Shown one piece after another: positions 15,227-22,506 of a stretch of DNA of 22,506 nucleotides; positions within the stretch are counted from its first letter, which is position 1, and each line of letters begins with the position of its first letter. This stretch comes from an uncultured Lachnospiraceae bacterium. GTDB taxonomy: Bacteria; Bacillota; Clostridia; Lachnospirales; Lachnospiraceae. A program made the position numbers and the translations under genes. The notes beneath the pieces are model-generated. The model was not told the origin of the DNA. It did not search any database and saw only the letters and a program-made list of their open reading frames with translations. The stretch lies in NCBI GenBank assembly GCA_947631755.1, contig CANRMO010000009.1, forward strand, positions 1 through 22,506, written 5' to 3'.

Positions 15227-17116
15227 CTATATCTCTTTCACTGCACCAAAGCTGCAGCCATCCTTGCACGCACCACATTTAATACATTTTGAGGTGTCTA
15301 TCACGTGAGCCTCTTTCACTTTGCCGGAAATGGCCCCTACCGGGCACATTCTCGCGCATTTTGTACAACCACGGCACAGTTCCGGATCAATCTGAAGAGT
15401 CATCAGTGCTTTGCACTGTCCGGCCGGGCATTTTTTGTCCACCACGTGGGCAATGTATTCGTCCCGGAAATATTTCAATGTGCTAATTACGGGCGAAGCC
15501 GCTGTCTTTCCCAGACCGCAGAGCGCGGTAGCAGAAATGGTCTCTGCCAGCTCTTCTAACAGCTCAATGTGCTCCATCGTGCCCCTGCCCTCTGTGATAT
15601 CCGTTAAAAGTTCCAGCATGCGCTTTGTCCCCTCCCGGCAGGGCACACATTTTCCACAGGATTCATTCTGGGTGAAATTCATAAAGAACCTCGCCACCTC
15701 TACCATACAGCTCTTATCGTTCATGACGACCAGACCGCCAGACCCGATCATCGCTCCAACTTTTTTCAGAGAATCAAAATCCAGTTTCATATCAAGGTGA
15801 TCCTCGGTAGCGCTGATACACAAGCAGCCCCCGGAGGGCCCCCCGATCTGGACTGCCTTGAAACTGCCATCCTTGACGCCTCCTCCAATATCAAAGATCA
15901 CTTCCCTGAGTGTGGTTCCCATTGGCACCTCAATCAGACCGGTATTCTTTACATTTCCGGTCAGGGCGAATGCTTTCGTGCCATGATTATTCTCCGGGCC
16001 AAACTGCTTATACCACTCGGCTCCATTTAAAATAATCGGCGGCACATTGCAGAATGTCTCTACATTATTCAGAACCGTCGGCTTGCCAAACAGTCCGTGT
16101 TCTACCGTCCGCGGCGGCTTTACTCTCGGCATCCCGCGGTTTCCCTCAATAGACGTTGTGAGGGCGCTTCCCTCCCCGCAGACAAAAGCTCCGGCCCCCT
16201 GGCTGATATGCAGGTCAAAATCAAATCCGGATCCGAGAATGTTCTCTCCCAAAAGCCCTCTGTCCAGCGCCTTGTTAATGGCTTTCTGCAGTCGTTCTAC
16301 CGCCAGCGGGTACTCCGCCCGGACATATATGTAACCATGATGCGCCTTTGTGGCAATAGCGGCAATCAACATACCCTCAATCACGCGGTGGGGTTCCCCC
16401 TCCATCATAGAGCGGTCCATAAATGCCCCCGGGTCACCCTCATCACCGTTGCAGACGATGTATTTCTCTTCCTCTTTCTGATCGAGCACCTGCTGCCACT
16501 TTCTCCCGGCCGGGAATCCGCCGCCGCCCCGGCCTCTCAGACAGGATTCAGAAATCTCATCTACGATTTCCTGGCTGGTCATGTCAAACAGCGCCCTCGC
16601 CACCGCACTATAACCGCCCAGGGCAATATATTCCGCAATGCTCTCCGCATTGATCCGCCCGCAATATTCCAGTGCAATGCGGGTCTGTTTTTTGTAAAAC
16701 GGAATATCCTCCTGTCTTACATAAGATTTCAATGTATTGTCCTGATAGACCAAATGCTCCACCACTTCATCATTAACGATACTCTTCTCAATGATCTCCT
16801 CACAGTCCTCCAGCTTTACTTTCAAATAAAGCCAGCCCATAGGCTCAATGCGCAGAAGCGGGCCCATCTCACAAAATCCGTGGCAGCCGCTCTTTTTCAG
16901 GCCGATGCTCTCATCGTGGGGATCTTTTTCCAGAAGAAGTGCACAGCGCAGACCTTTCTCCTCGATGATCTCTTTCATCCGGTCATAAATTTTCAGGGAA
17001 CCGCCGGCAACACATCCGGTTCCGGCACAAATAAGGATCTGTTTCCTCTGACTATTCAGCGAGGCCCTGTACTCATTCTGCTTTGCAGTCAGCTCCTCCC
17101 TCGTGTTAATTCTCAT
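15227..17116 (-). CDS. hydB: Hydrogenase NADH-binding subunit HydB (NuoF-like)
   Basis: 629 residues. An N-terminal thioredoxin-like [2Fe-2S] domain has Cys30, 35, 78 and 82. The NuoF core has FMN/NADH loops GRGGGGFPAG (195-204), GDEGDPGAFMDRS (224-236) and GAGAFVCGEGSA (307-318), then an SLBB segment. An N3-type [4Fe-4S] follows (Cys487, 490, 493 and 533). A C-terminal two-cluster ferredoxin domain has Cys581/584/587/591 and Cys611/614/617/621. It oxidises or reduces NAD(H) via FMN and passes electrons to HydA; in bifurcating enzymes this subunit houses the bifurcation site. The ATG at 17116 has GGAGG 8-9 nt upstream and overlaps the end of hydC by 11 nt, so it is translationally coupled. 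Confidence 0.97.
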   Translation of the reverse strand: MRINTREELTAKQNEYRASLNSQRKQILICAGTGCVAGGSLKIYDRMKEIIEEKGLRCALLLEKDPHDESIGLKKSGCHGFCEMGPLLRIEPMGWLYLKVKLEDCEEIIEKSIVNDEVVEHLVYQDNTLKSYVRQEDIPFYKKQTRIALEYCGRINAESIAEYIALGGYSAVARALFDMTSQEIVDEISESCLRGRGGGGFPAGRKWQQVLDQKEEEKYIVCNGDEGDPGAFMDRSMMEGEPHRVIEGMLIAAIATKAHHGYIYVRAEYPLAVERLQKAINKALDRGLLGENILGSGFDFDLHISQGAGAFVCGEGSALTTSIEGNRGMPRVKPPRTVEHGLFGKPTVLNNVETFCNVPPIILNGAEWYKQFGPENNHGTKAFALTGNVKNTGLIEVPMGTTLREVIFDIGGGVKDGSFKAVQIGGPSGGCLCISATEDHLDMKLDFDSLKKVGAMIGSGGLVVMNDKSCMVEVARFFMNFTQNESCGKCVPCREGTKRMLELLTDITEGRGTMEHIELLEELAETISATALCGLGKTAASPVISTLKYFRDEYIAHVVDKKCPAGQCKALMTLQIDPELCRGCTKCARMCPVGAISGKVKEAHVIDTSKCIKCGACKDGCSFGAVKEI

Positions 17117-17591
17117 TCGCCGCTTCCTCCTTCAATTTCTGTATTAACTCTCTCGCCTTCTCCGGCGTCATGGCCGGATATACATGGTCATTTACCGTGC
17201 ACACCGGCGCCAGGCCGCAGGCACCCAGACAGGAGACTGTCTCCACCGTAAACAGCATATCCTCTGTCGTATTCTTCTCCTCTGTAACCCCGAGTATACT
17301 GCGGAACTCCTCCAGAATTGGCACTGATTTCCGCACATGGCAGGCCGTCCCATCGCAGATCTTAATCAGATATTTTCCCTTTGGCTGCAGGGAAAAATTC
17401 TCATAAAAAGTGGCGACCCCATAGATCTTTGCCTCACTCAGTTTCAGTTTTTTGGCTATATAACACAGAGCCTCCTCCGGCAGATAGCGATATACTTTCT
17501 GAATATCCTGCATAATCGCAATCAGCAACGTACTGTTGTAATCGTGTTCCTGCAAAATCTCATCCAGTTTTGCAATTTCCTGATGTGTCAA
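17106..17591 (-). CDS. hydC: Hydrogenase [2Fe-2S] subunit HydC (NuoE-like)
   Basis: A 161-residue thioredoxin-like ferredoxin subunit. The four [2Fe-2S] ligands are Cys79 and Cys84 in CDGTACHVR, and Cys121 and Cys125 in CLGACGLAP. The N-terminal helical bundle (residues 1-65, ending IYGVATFYENF) is typical of NuoE. It is the first gene of hydCBA. The start is TTG at 17591: AAGGAG sits exactly 7 nt upstream and no ATG is found before residue 27. The gap to hflX is 73 nt, with no clear promoter or terminator seen in it, so partial read-through from the upstream operon is likely. Confidence 0.95.
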   Translation of the reverse strand: MTHQEIAKLDEILQEHDYNSTLLIAIMQDIQKVYRYLPEEALCYIAKKLKLSEAKIYGVATFYENFSLQPKGKYLIKICDGTACHVRKSVPILEEFRSILGVTEEKNTTEDMLFTVETVSCLGACGLAPVCTVNDHVYPAMTPEKARELIQKLKEEAANEN

Positions 17592-17598
17592 TAGTTTT

Positions 17599-17604
17599 CT
17601 CCTT
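17599..17604 (-). promoter_or_regulatory. Ribosome binding site fixing the TTG start of hydC
   Basis: AAGGAG on the minus strand with a 7-nt spacer to TTG at 17591. It decides the start because the reading frame offers no ATG or GTG in a plausible position. A TTG start lowers initiation and may set HydC level. Confidence 0.75.
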
Positions 17605-17664
17605 TCTCTCGCTCATGTATTGTTACTTTTTCTTTTTACTCCCGATTGCCTGCGCATTCATGGG

Positions 17665-18939
17665 CTACGCCAGAAACGGCGGTACACTCGCCTTTACATA
17701 AATCCCCTCCTCCCGGTACTCCTCTCTCTCAAGTCTCCCATATCGGCGGATCTGCTGGATCTTCCCCGCCTCCGAATAGGGGATGGTCACCTCGATATCC
17801 ACAAATCCTGAGTCAAGTATCTCTACAATCTTCTCCAGCATATCCTCCAGGCCAGTGTGATACTTTGCCGATATCTGAACCGTCCCATCACTTTTCAGAT
17901 CTTTAAGAGAAACCATGTCATCCCCCAGCCGGTCAGTTTTGTTGAAAGCCGTGAGAATCGGTTTGTCTGCCACACCCAGTTCCTCCAGCGTCTCATAAAC
18001 CACCTTCATCTGTCTGTCATATTCCGGGTTAGAGGCATCCACCACATGGAGGATCAGATCCGCAAACTTTGCCTCCTCCAGCGTGGAGCGGAATGCCCGC
18101 ACCAACTGGTGGGGCAATTTACTTATAAACCCAACCGTATCTGTGAATAAAAATTTCTGTCCGTCCTCCCGTTCCAGCGTTCTCGTAGTGGGATCCAATG
18201 TGGCAAAAAGTTTGTCCTCTTCTAACACCTGCGCCTTGGTCAACGCATTCAGAAGCGTAGATTTTCCCGCATTGGTATAGCCGACAATGGCCACAGTGGG
18301 GATCTCGTTCCGGCTCCGCTGTTTGCGTATAGTATCGCGGTTTTGCACAACATCTTTCATCTGCCGGTTCAGAAAAGAGATCCGCTCCTTGATCAGACGC
18401 CGGTCCATCTCCAGTTTCTTCTCACCCGGCCCCCTCGTCCCGATCCCGCCCCCGAGACGGGACAGGGATACGCCGAGACCAGTGAGGCGTGAGGAGCGGT
18501 AGCGCAGCTGCGCCAGCTCCACCTGAAGTTTCCCCTCGCTTGTCCTGGCATGGGCCGCAAAGATATCCAGGATCATCACCGTCCGGTCTATCACTTTACA
18601 TTGCAGTCCCTCAGACAAATTTGTTATCTGGGCCGGGGACAATTCATCGTCACAGACAATGGCATCCGCCGACAATTCCGCCACCATCTCTCTCAGCTCA
18701 TCCACTTTTCCCTTGCCAATATAAGTGCCCGGGTGGGGCGATTCCCTCTTTTGCACCAGACGGCCCACCGTCTCCGCCCCCGCGGTCTCCGCCAGTTCTT
18801 CCAGTTCCCTCAGCGAATACCCGACATCCCCGGAAACGGTATCACCGTCGTCCATACTGCTATTATATAGGACAGAAGTCTCCACTGCAACAAGAATTAC
18901 CCGCTCTCTCTTTTCTTCTGTCTCATATGTCTCTGCCAT
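17665..18939 (-). CDS. hflX: GTPase HflX
   Basis: About 424 residues. The N-terminal HflX domain carries the marker HPGTYIGKGKVDEL, followed by a Gly-rich linker (LSRLGGGIGTRGPGEKKLE) and a coiled helix. The G domain has G1 GYTNAGKST near 220-228, G3 DTVG (267-270) and G4 NKTD (333-336). HflX binds the 50S subunit and splits stalled or stressed ribosomes. The frame extends to an ATG at 18951, but the ATG at 18939, with GAGGG five bases upstream, is the better start. It then overlaps birA by 17 nt. A homologous-family antibiotic-resistance role exists for some HflX variants, but nothing here argues for it. Confidence 0.95.
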   Translation of the reverse strand: MAETYETEEKRERVILVAVETSVLYNSSMDDGDTVSGDVGYSLRELEELAETAGAETVGRLVQKRESPHPGTYIGKGKVDELREMVAELSADAIVCDDELSPAQITNLSEGLQCKVIDRTVMILDIFAAHARTSEGKLQVELAQLRYRSSRLTGLGVSLSRLGGGIGTRGPGEKKLEMDRRLIKERISFLNRQMKDVVQNRDTIRKQRSRNEIPTVAIVGYTNAGKSTLLNALTKAQVLEEDKLFATLDPTTRTLEREDGQKFLFTDTVGFISKLPHQLVRAFRSTLEEAKFADLILHVVDASNPEYDRQMKVVYETLEELGVADKPILTAFNKTDRLGDDMVSLKDLKSDGTVQISAKYHTGLEDMLEKIVEILDSGFVDIEVTIPYSEAGKIQQIRRYGRLEREEYREEGIYVKASVPPFLA

Positions 18940-19972
18940 AAACACCCTCATTTCTGCAAACTATTTCCTTATCCACATCATTCACCCGGAGTGTGACCTC
19001 GCCGGTTCTCAGCACCATCTCCCCTCCGTCTCTCATCTGTACTACCAGGCCCCCATCCCTATCAATATCCACCGCTGTTCCATACTTCCACTGCGTCTCA
19101 TCGTCCAAGTCTACTGCTGTAGTAAACCGTACTTCACGGCCGATCACATTGGACCACTTCCTGTAGTCCTCCATATAAGTCCTCTCCTCCAGTCCCTCAT
19201 ACAGACGGTACAGTTCATTTAATATGGCCGCTGCCAGGGAATTCCTCGGCAGGGGAGCGTCTCCCTCACAGACAAACCCCATGATCTCACGGATCTCCTC
19301 CGGCACTCCATTTTCCGGCGCGCGGTAATTGACACCAATCCCGATAACCACCGTATCGATTTTTCCGCTCTCAACATCCGAGACCGCCTCTGTCAGTATC
19401 CCACATACTTTTTTCCCCCGGAAATAGACATCGTTCACCCATTTGATCTCAGGTTCCTCCTGCAGAACACAGCGGATTCCCCGGCACACTGCCACCGAAG
19501 CCGCCGTAGTCAGAAGCACTGCATTCCGGGATTTCTCATCCCCGGGCCGAAAAAGAACGCTCATATAAATACCGCACCCCGGGGGAGAAAAAAAACTCCG
19601 GCCCCGTCTTCCCTTGCCGCCTGTCTGCTGCTCCGCCAGGACTACCAGCCCCTCTTCGGCTCCTCCGAGAGCGAGACGCTTCACCTCCTGATTCGTGGAG
19701 TCAACGCTCTTATATACGAGGATCTGCCTGTCTTTATAAGAATTGTCCAGGCCAAGGCGTATCCCCTCTGCCGACAGGATATCACTGTCATTCAGGAGAC
19801 GGTATCCCCTGTTGTTGGCGGCCTCCACGTGATATCCCTCCTCTTTCAGAGACTTCACAGCTTTCCACACAGCCACGCGGCTGACACCGAGATAATCCGC
19901 CAGCTCCTGTCCGGACAAATCTTTCTCCCGGTTTGCCTCCAGCAGTCTCAGAACCTCTGTCTTAACACTCAT
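18923..19972 (-). CDS. birA: Bifunctional biotin-protein ligase/biotin operon repressor BirA
   Basis: 349 residues. The N-terminal winged helix (about 5-60; LSGQELADYLGVSRVAVWKA) makes this the DNA-binding, group II form. The catalytic domain has the biotinyl-AMP loop GGKGRRGRSF near 118-127 and KWVNDVY at 177-183. A C-terminal SH3-like domain and a short tail follow. It biotinylates carrier proteins and represses biotin genes when biotinyl-AMP is plentiful. The frame continues to a GTG at 19996, but the ATG at 19972 has GGGAGGAG immediately upstream and is chosen. It overlaps the end of the U32 gene by 11 nt. No biotin synthesis or transport genes lie in the window. Confidence 0.95.
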   Translation of the reverse strand: MSVKTEVLRLLEANREKDLSGQELADYLGVSRVAVWKAVKSLKEEGYHVEAANNRGYRLLNDSDILSAEGIRLGLDNSYKDRQILVYKSVDSTNQEVKRLALGGAEEGLVVLAEQQTGGKGRRGRSFFSPPGCGIYMSVLFRPGDEKSRNAVLLTTAASVAVCRGIRCVLQEEPEIKWVNDVYFRGKKVCGILTEAVSDVESGKIDTVVIGIGVNYRAPENGVPEEIREIMGFVCEGDAPLPRNSLAAAILNELYRLYEGLEERTYMEDYRKWSNVIGREVRFTTAVDLDDETQWKYGTAVDIDRDGGLVVQMRDGGEMVLRTGEVTLRVNDVDKEIVCRNEGVYGRDI

Positions 19973-21224
19973 GTTCTCCTCCCTGGTCTTCTTCACATTT
20001 CATGCGCATGATCACACCGGCCTCCACCTGCGCGCTGAGACGCATGCGGATTTTCTCCCCGGGATGGGGGCAGCTCTCCACAGGTCCCTGATCATTATAC
20101 ATTTCTTTCACTGTTGCGGTGATATTGCTGCCGTCTCTCCCCATGATCTCAATCTCATCTCCGACGCAGAATTTATTTTTCTGTTTAAAACAGACCATAC
20201 CATCCTCTGTCACGCACTCCGCCCGGCCAAGATAACGGTATTCCTGTACATATGTGCTCTCATCATATATCTGCGTCTCATGGCTGGTAAACCCAAAGAA
20301 AAATCCGGTCGTAAACTGGCGGTATGTGCACTTCGCGATCTCCTCCCGGTAACAGGGGATCCTGCTCTTATATTTTTCCGGATCCTCAAAATAATCATCC
20401 AGAGCCTGCCGGTAAGTCCTCGCCACGACAGCCACATAGAGGGCAGTCTTCATCCGTCCCTCAATCTTGAAACTGTCAATCCCCGCCTCTACAAGCTCCG
20501 GAATGTGTTCAATCATGCACAGATCCTTTGAATTAAAAAGAAAAGTACCCCTCTCATTTTCCTCAATGGGAAGATACTCGCCCGGCCGGCTCTCCTCCAC
20601 AATATAATATTTCCAGCGGCAGGGGTGGGTACATGCCCCCAGATTCGCATCCCTCCCAGTAAAATAATGACTCAGAAGGCACCGGCCGGAATAAGAGATA
20701 CACATAGCCCCATGCACAAAAGTCTCAATCTCCAGTTCCGGCGGAATGTGGCCCCGTATGTCCGCAATCTCTGCGAGGGACAGTTCCCTCGCCGTCACAA
20801 CGCGGACTGCCCCCTGCTCCTGCCAGAAACGGAATGTCATATAATTCACATTGTTCGCCTGTGTACTGATATGGATATCAATATCCGGGCAAATGTTCCT
20901 GGCAATCACAAAAACCCCGGGATCTGATATGATCAGAGCATCGGGGCCGATCTCTTTCAGCTCCCAGAAATACTGCTCCACTCCCTGCAGATCCCGGTCA
21001 TGGGCTGTGATATTTGCTGTCACATATACCTTTTTCCCATACTTATGGGCATATCGTATACCCTCCCTCATATCCTCCATGGAAAAATTTTTCGCTTTCG
21101 CCCGCAGGCCATACATCTCACCGCCGATATACACGGCATCTGCTCCGTAAAAAACTGCTGTCTTCAGCACCTCCAGACTGCTGGCCGGTGCGAGAATCTC
21201 CGGTTTCTTCATCTCCATCTCCAT
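19962..21224 (-). CDS. trhP: U32-family protein, TrhP-like (tRNA U34 5-hydroxylation)
   Basis: 420 residues with the U32 signature around 167-185 (ETFVHGAMCISYSGRCLLS) and Cys175, 182, 198 and 202, consistent with the Fe-S cluster known in related U32 proteins. The N-terminal half is a TIM-barrel-like domain (APASSLEVLKTAVFYGADAV) and the C-terminus a small beta domain. The family is labelled peptidase, but YegQ/TrhP members are required for prephenate-dependent 5-hydroxylation of wobble uridine. The neighbouring TrmR-like methyltransferase, as in Bacillus subtilis yrrM-yrrN-yrrO, supports that role. Only one U32 gene is present here, versus two in B. subtilis. The start is uncertain among ATGs at 21224, 21218 and 21212; GGAG favours the inner ones. 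Confidence 0.85.
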   Translation of the reverse strand: MEMEMKKPEILAPASSLEVLKTAVFYGADAVYIGGEMYGLRAKAKNFSMEDMREGIRYAHKYGKKVYVTANITAHDRDLQGVEQYFWELKEIGPDALIISDPGVFVIARNICPDIDIHISTQANNVNYMTFRFWQEQGAVRVVTARELSLAEIADIRGHIPPELEIETFVHGAMCISYSGRCLLSHYFTGRDANLGACTHPCRWKYYIVEESRPGEYLPIEENERGTFLFNSKDLCMIEHIPELVEAGIDSFKIEGRMKTALYVAVVARTYRQALDDYFEDPEKYKSRIPCYREEIAKCTYRQFTTGFFFGFTSHETQIYDESTYVQEYRYLGRAECVTEDGMVCFKQKNKFCVGDEIEIMGRDGSNITATVKEMYNDQGPVESCPHPGEKIRMRLSAQVEAGVIMRMKCEEDQGGEHEC

Positions 21225-21234
21225 TCCCGGCGCA

Positions 21235-21903
21235 TCATATCCCTGTTTTGTGATGCACCGATGCCGTGCTAATCGTCACGCCGTCCCCGATGGGGAGGCA
21301 GATTGTCTCCAGTTCCGGGTGGCTGACCAGAATCTCCAGGTACTCCCTCATGCGCCCGTGTATCGTCCTATCCCGTCTTATCACCGCATAGCGGGACTGC
21401 AGCACATCACCCCCGTGAAAAATATTGTCCGACACGAGAGTGCCGCCGGGCTCTAGAATACTCAGTACATCTGGCAGAAAACTGAGATACTGTCCTTTCG
21501 CCGCATCCATAAAGATAAAATCATACGTGTTCCCTCCCGCCGCCAGTTGCCGCAGCACATCCGCCGCGTCACCCTCCAGCAGACGGATCCGCCCCTCCGG
21601 GTCATATCTCCCCAGATTCTCTCTCGCGTCCAAAAGGCGCACCGCCACCTTTTCTACAGTTGTAATACTGCTGGTTTCCGGCAGGCACTCTCTCATAAAC
21701 AGAGCCGAATACCCCACCGCTGTCCCCACCTCCAGAACTCTTTGTGGCTGCTTTGTCCTCAATAAATAGCGGAGAAGATCCCTGGTTCCCCGCCGGATGA
21801 TCGGAACCCCGTCAGCCAGAGCCTTTCTCTCCAGTTCCTGAATATAAACAGGAGGTTCTTCCCGGTACATATCCAGAAAAACCTCCATGCGTTCCTCATC
21901 CAT
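21235..21903 (-). CDS. trmR: SAM-dependent O-methyltransferase, TrmR-like (tRNA 5-hydroxyuridine)
   Basis: 222 residues, class I catechol-OMT-like fold. SAM motif I is VLEVGTAVGYSALF (56-69), the acidic VEK at 83-85 follows, and the metal/acceptor residues Asp133 (FIFMDAAK) and Asp159-Asn160 (VSDNIFHGG) are visible. In Bacillus the orthologue (formerly YrrM) methylates ho5U34 to mo5U34 in tRNA, extending wobble decoding. Synteny with the U32 gene and an MltG-type gene upstream matches that locus. The ATG at 21903 has GGAGG seven bases upstream and lies 3 nt after the preceding stop. A generic small-molecule OMT role is less likely given the context. Confidence 0.85.
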   Translation of the reverse strand: MDEERMEVFLDMYREEPPVYIQELERKALADGVPIIRRGTRDLLRYLLRTKQPQRVLEVGTAVGYSALFMRECLPETSSITTVEKVAVRLLDARENLGRYDPEGRIRLLEGDAADVLRQLAAGGNTYDFIFMDAAKGQYLSFLPDVLSILEPGGTLVSDNIFHGGDVLQSRYAVIRRDRTIHGRMREYLEILVSHPELETICLPIGDGVTISTASVHHKTGI

Positions 21904-21906
21904 TGG

Positions 21907-22266
21907 CTATCCTCCGTATATCTCATCCAGTATTTCACTGTATGACATACTGGTATTCAAACTATGGGAGCCCGCTTTTATGGCTCCCCTGCCACTCTTC
22001 TCAAGTTTCATGCGCAGATAAAATGACACCTTGTTCTCTACCACTCCTCTTGCCTCAAGTTCCTCCGCAATCTCGTATTCCGACTGCCCAGTCCGTATGA
22101 TCAGGGTGACCTCTTTTCCCGGCGGAAGTTCCGCGCATGTCTCTCCCAGCACATCATAGGTAAAATGATAGCCAGACTGTGCGATCTTAACGCAAAAAAA
22201 CAGAGCGAGTCCGTAAAAAACAAGATTCAGCAACACGATCAATATGTTGCGCACGACCCGTAACAT
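21907..22266 (-). CDS. MltG/YceG-like membrane protein without the catalytic domain
   Basis: 119 residues: one membrane helix (about 7-30, ILIVLLNLVFYGLALFFCV), then the LysM-like subdomain found before the catalytic part of MltG lytic transglycosylases (VTLIIRTGQSEYEIAEELEA, GVVENKVSFYLRMK, IKAGSHSLNTSMSYSEIL). The gene stops where MltG would begin its catalytic domain (a full MltG is about 340-380 residues), so it cannot cleave glycan by the known mechanism. It sits exactly where mltG (yrrL) lies in Bacillus, upstream of trmR. The ATG at 22266 with GGAGGG just upstream is chosen over the GTG at 22278. It begins 13 nt after the RNase J stop. Confidence 0.8.
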   Translation of the reverse strand: MLRVVRNILIVLLNLVFYGLALFFCVKIAQSGYHFTYDVLGETCAELPPGKEVTLIIRTGQSEYEIAEELEARGVVENKVSFYLRMKLEKSGRGAIKAGSHSLNTSMSYSEILDEIYGG

Positions 22267-22279
22267 AGCACCCTCCACT

Positions 22280-22506
22280 CTATACTTCCATAATGATCGG
22301 AAGGATCATCGGATTTCTCTTGATCTTCTTCCACAGATAATCGTTCAGGGAATCCTTGATCTCTGTCTTCATCCTCCCCCAATCTGTGATGCCCCTGCTG
22401 TACAGGCGGTCCAGTGCAATATTCACAACTTCCCGGCACTCATCCATCAGATTTTCCGCCTCCCTCACATACACAAAACCGCGGGAGACGATATCCGGCC
22501 CGGACA
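22280..22506 (-). CDS. rnj: Ribonuclease J, C-terminal part (cut by window edge)
   Basis: About 75 C-terminal codons are present. The reading frame gives GPDIVSRGFVYVREAENLMD at the window edge, then DWGRMKTEIKDSL, and ends KKIKRNPMILPIIMEV, all hallmarks of the RNase J C-terminal domain. RNase J is a metallo-beta-lactamase-fold 5'-3' exo/endoribonuclease of mRNA decay and rRNA maturation; its catalytic part lies outside the window. It is the upstream member of the mltG-like/trmR/trhP/birA/hflX run. Confidence 0.9.
   Translation of the reverse strand, partial: SGPDIVSRGFVYVREAENLMDECREVVNIALDRLYSRGITDWGRMKTEIKDSLNDYLWKKIKRNPMILPIIMEV

Noticed and set aside
16097..17251. Long open frame (384 codons) on the plus strand, antisense to hydB/hydC
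   Set aside because: Shadow of the hydrogenase genes; composition is Arg/Pro/His-rich without any motif, and the minus-strand frames carry full cofactor motifs.

Overview
The window looks like a chromosomal segment of an anaerobic Firmicute, most likely a Lachnospiraceae-type Clostridium. This is inferred from a trimeric [FeFe]-hydrogenase operon, an RNase J/TrmR/U32/BirA/HflX gene order, strong AGGAGG-type ribosome binding sites, and several GTG/TTG starts. Almost everything is read on the minus strand, so the biological order runs from high to low coordinates. Only one convincing protein gene (9967-10791) is on the plus strand, inside a visibly AT-richer stretch.

Right part (about 22506 to 11741), housekeeping. 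The sequence starts with the C-terminus of RNase J. Next come a short MltG-like membrane protein lacking the catalytic half, a TrmR-like tRNA 5-hydroxyuridine methyltransferase, a U32-family TrhP-like protein (tRNA U34 hydroxylation), BirA biotin ligase/repressor and the ribosome-associated GTPase HflX. These genes are packed with gaps of 13 nt or less, or overlaps. After 73 nt come hydC-hydB-hydA, encoding the three subunits of an NAD(H)-coupled, probably electron-bifurcating, [FeFe]-hydrogenase. Acylphosphatase and an M18 aminopeptidase follow as a separate pair.

Middle (about 11700 to 9520), accessory. A coiled-coil protein is built from in-frame 63-bp tandem repeats (21 residues, three heptads) behind a consensus-like promoter. 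Next to it lie an AT-rich stretch with an unrecognised 274-residue protein on the plus strand, several possible small ORFs, and a 447-bp divergent promoter region.

Left-middle (9519 to 6971), a two-gene operon. It pairs a ketoacyl-synthase-III-like enzyme with altered catalytic residues with a receptor made of about six membrane helices fused to a chemoreceptor signalling domain. The pair ends at a strong hairpin terminator. A signal-synthase/receptor role is the most novel hypothesis here, but it is inference.

Left (6783 to 1). A promoter overlapping a second terminator drives a GH120 beta-xylosidase. Its end overlaps or abuts a 970-codon cytosolic PAS-rich hybrid histidine kinase/response regulator, followed by two tandem paralogous short MutS-like ATPases, the second cut by the window edge. 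No rRNA, tRNA, insertion sequence or CRISPR array was recognised.
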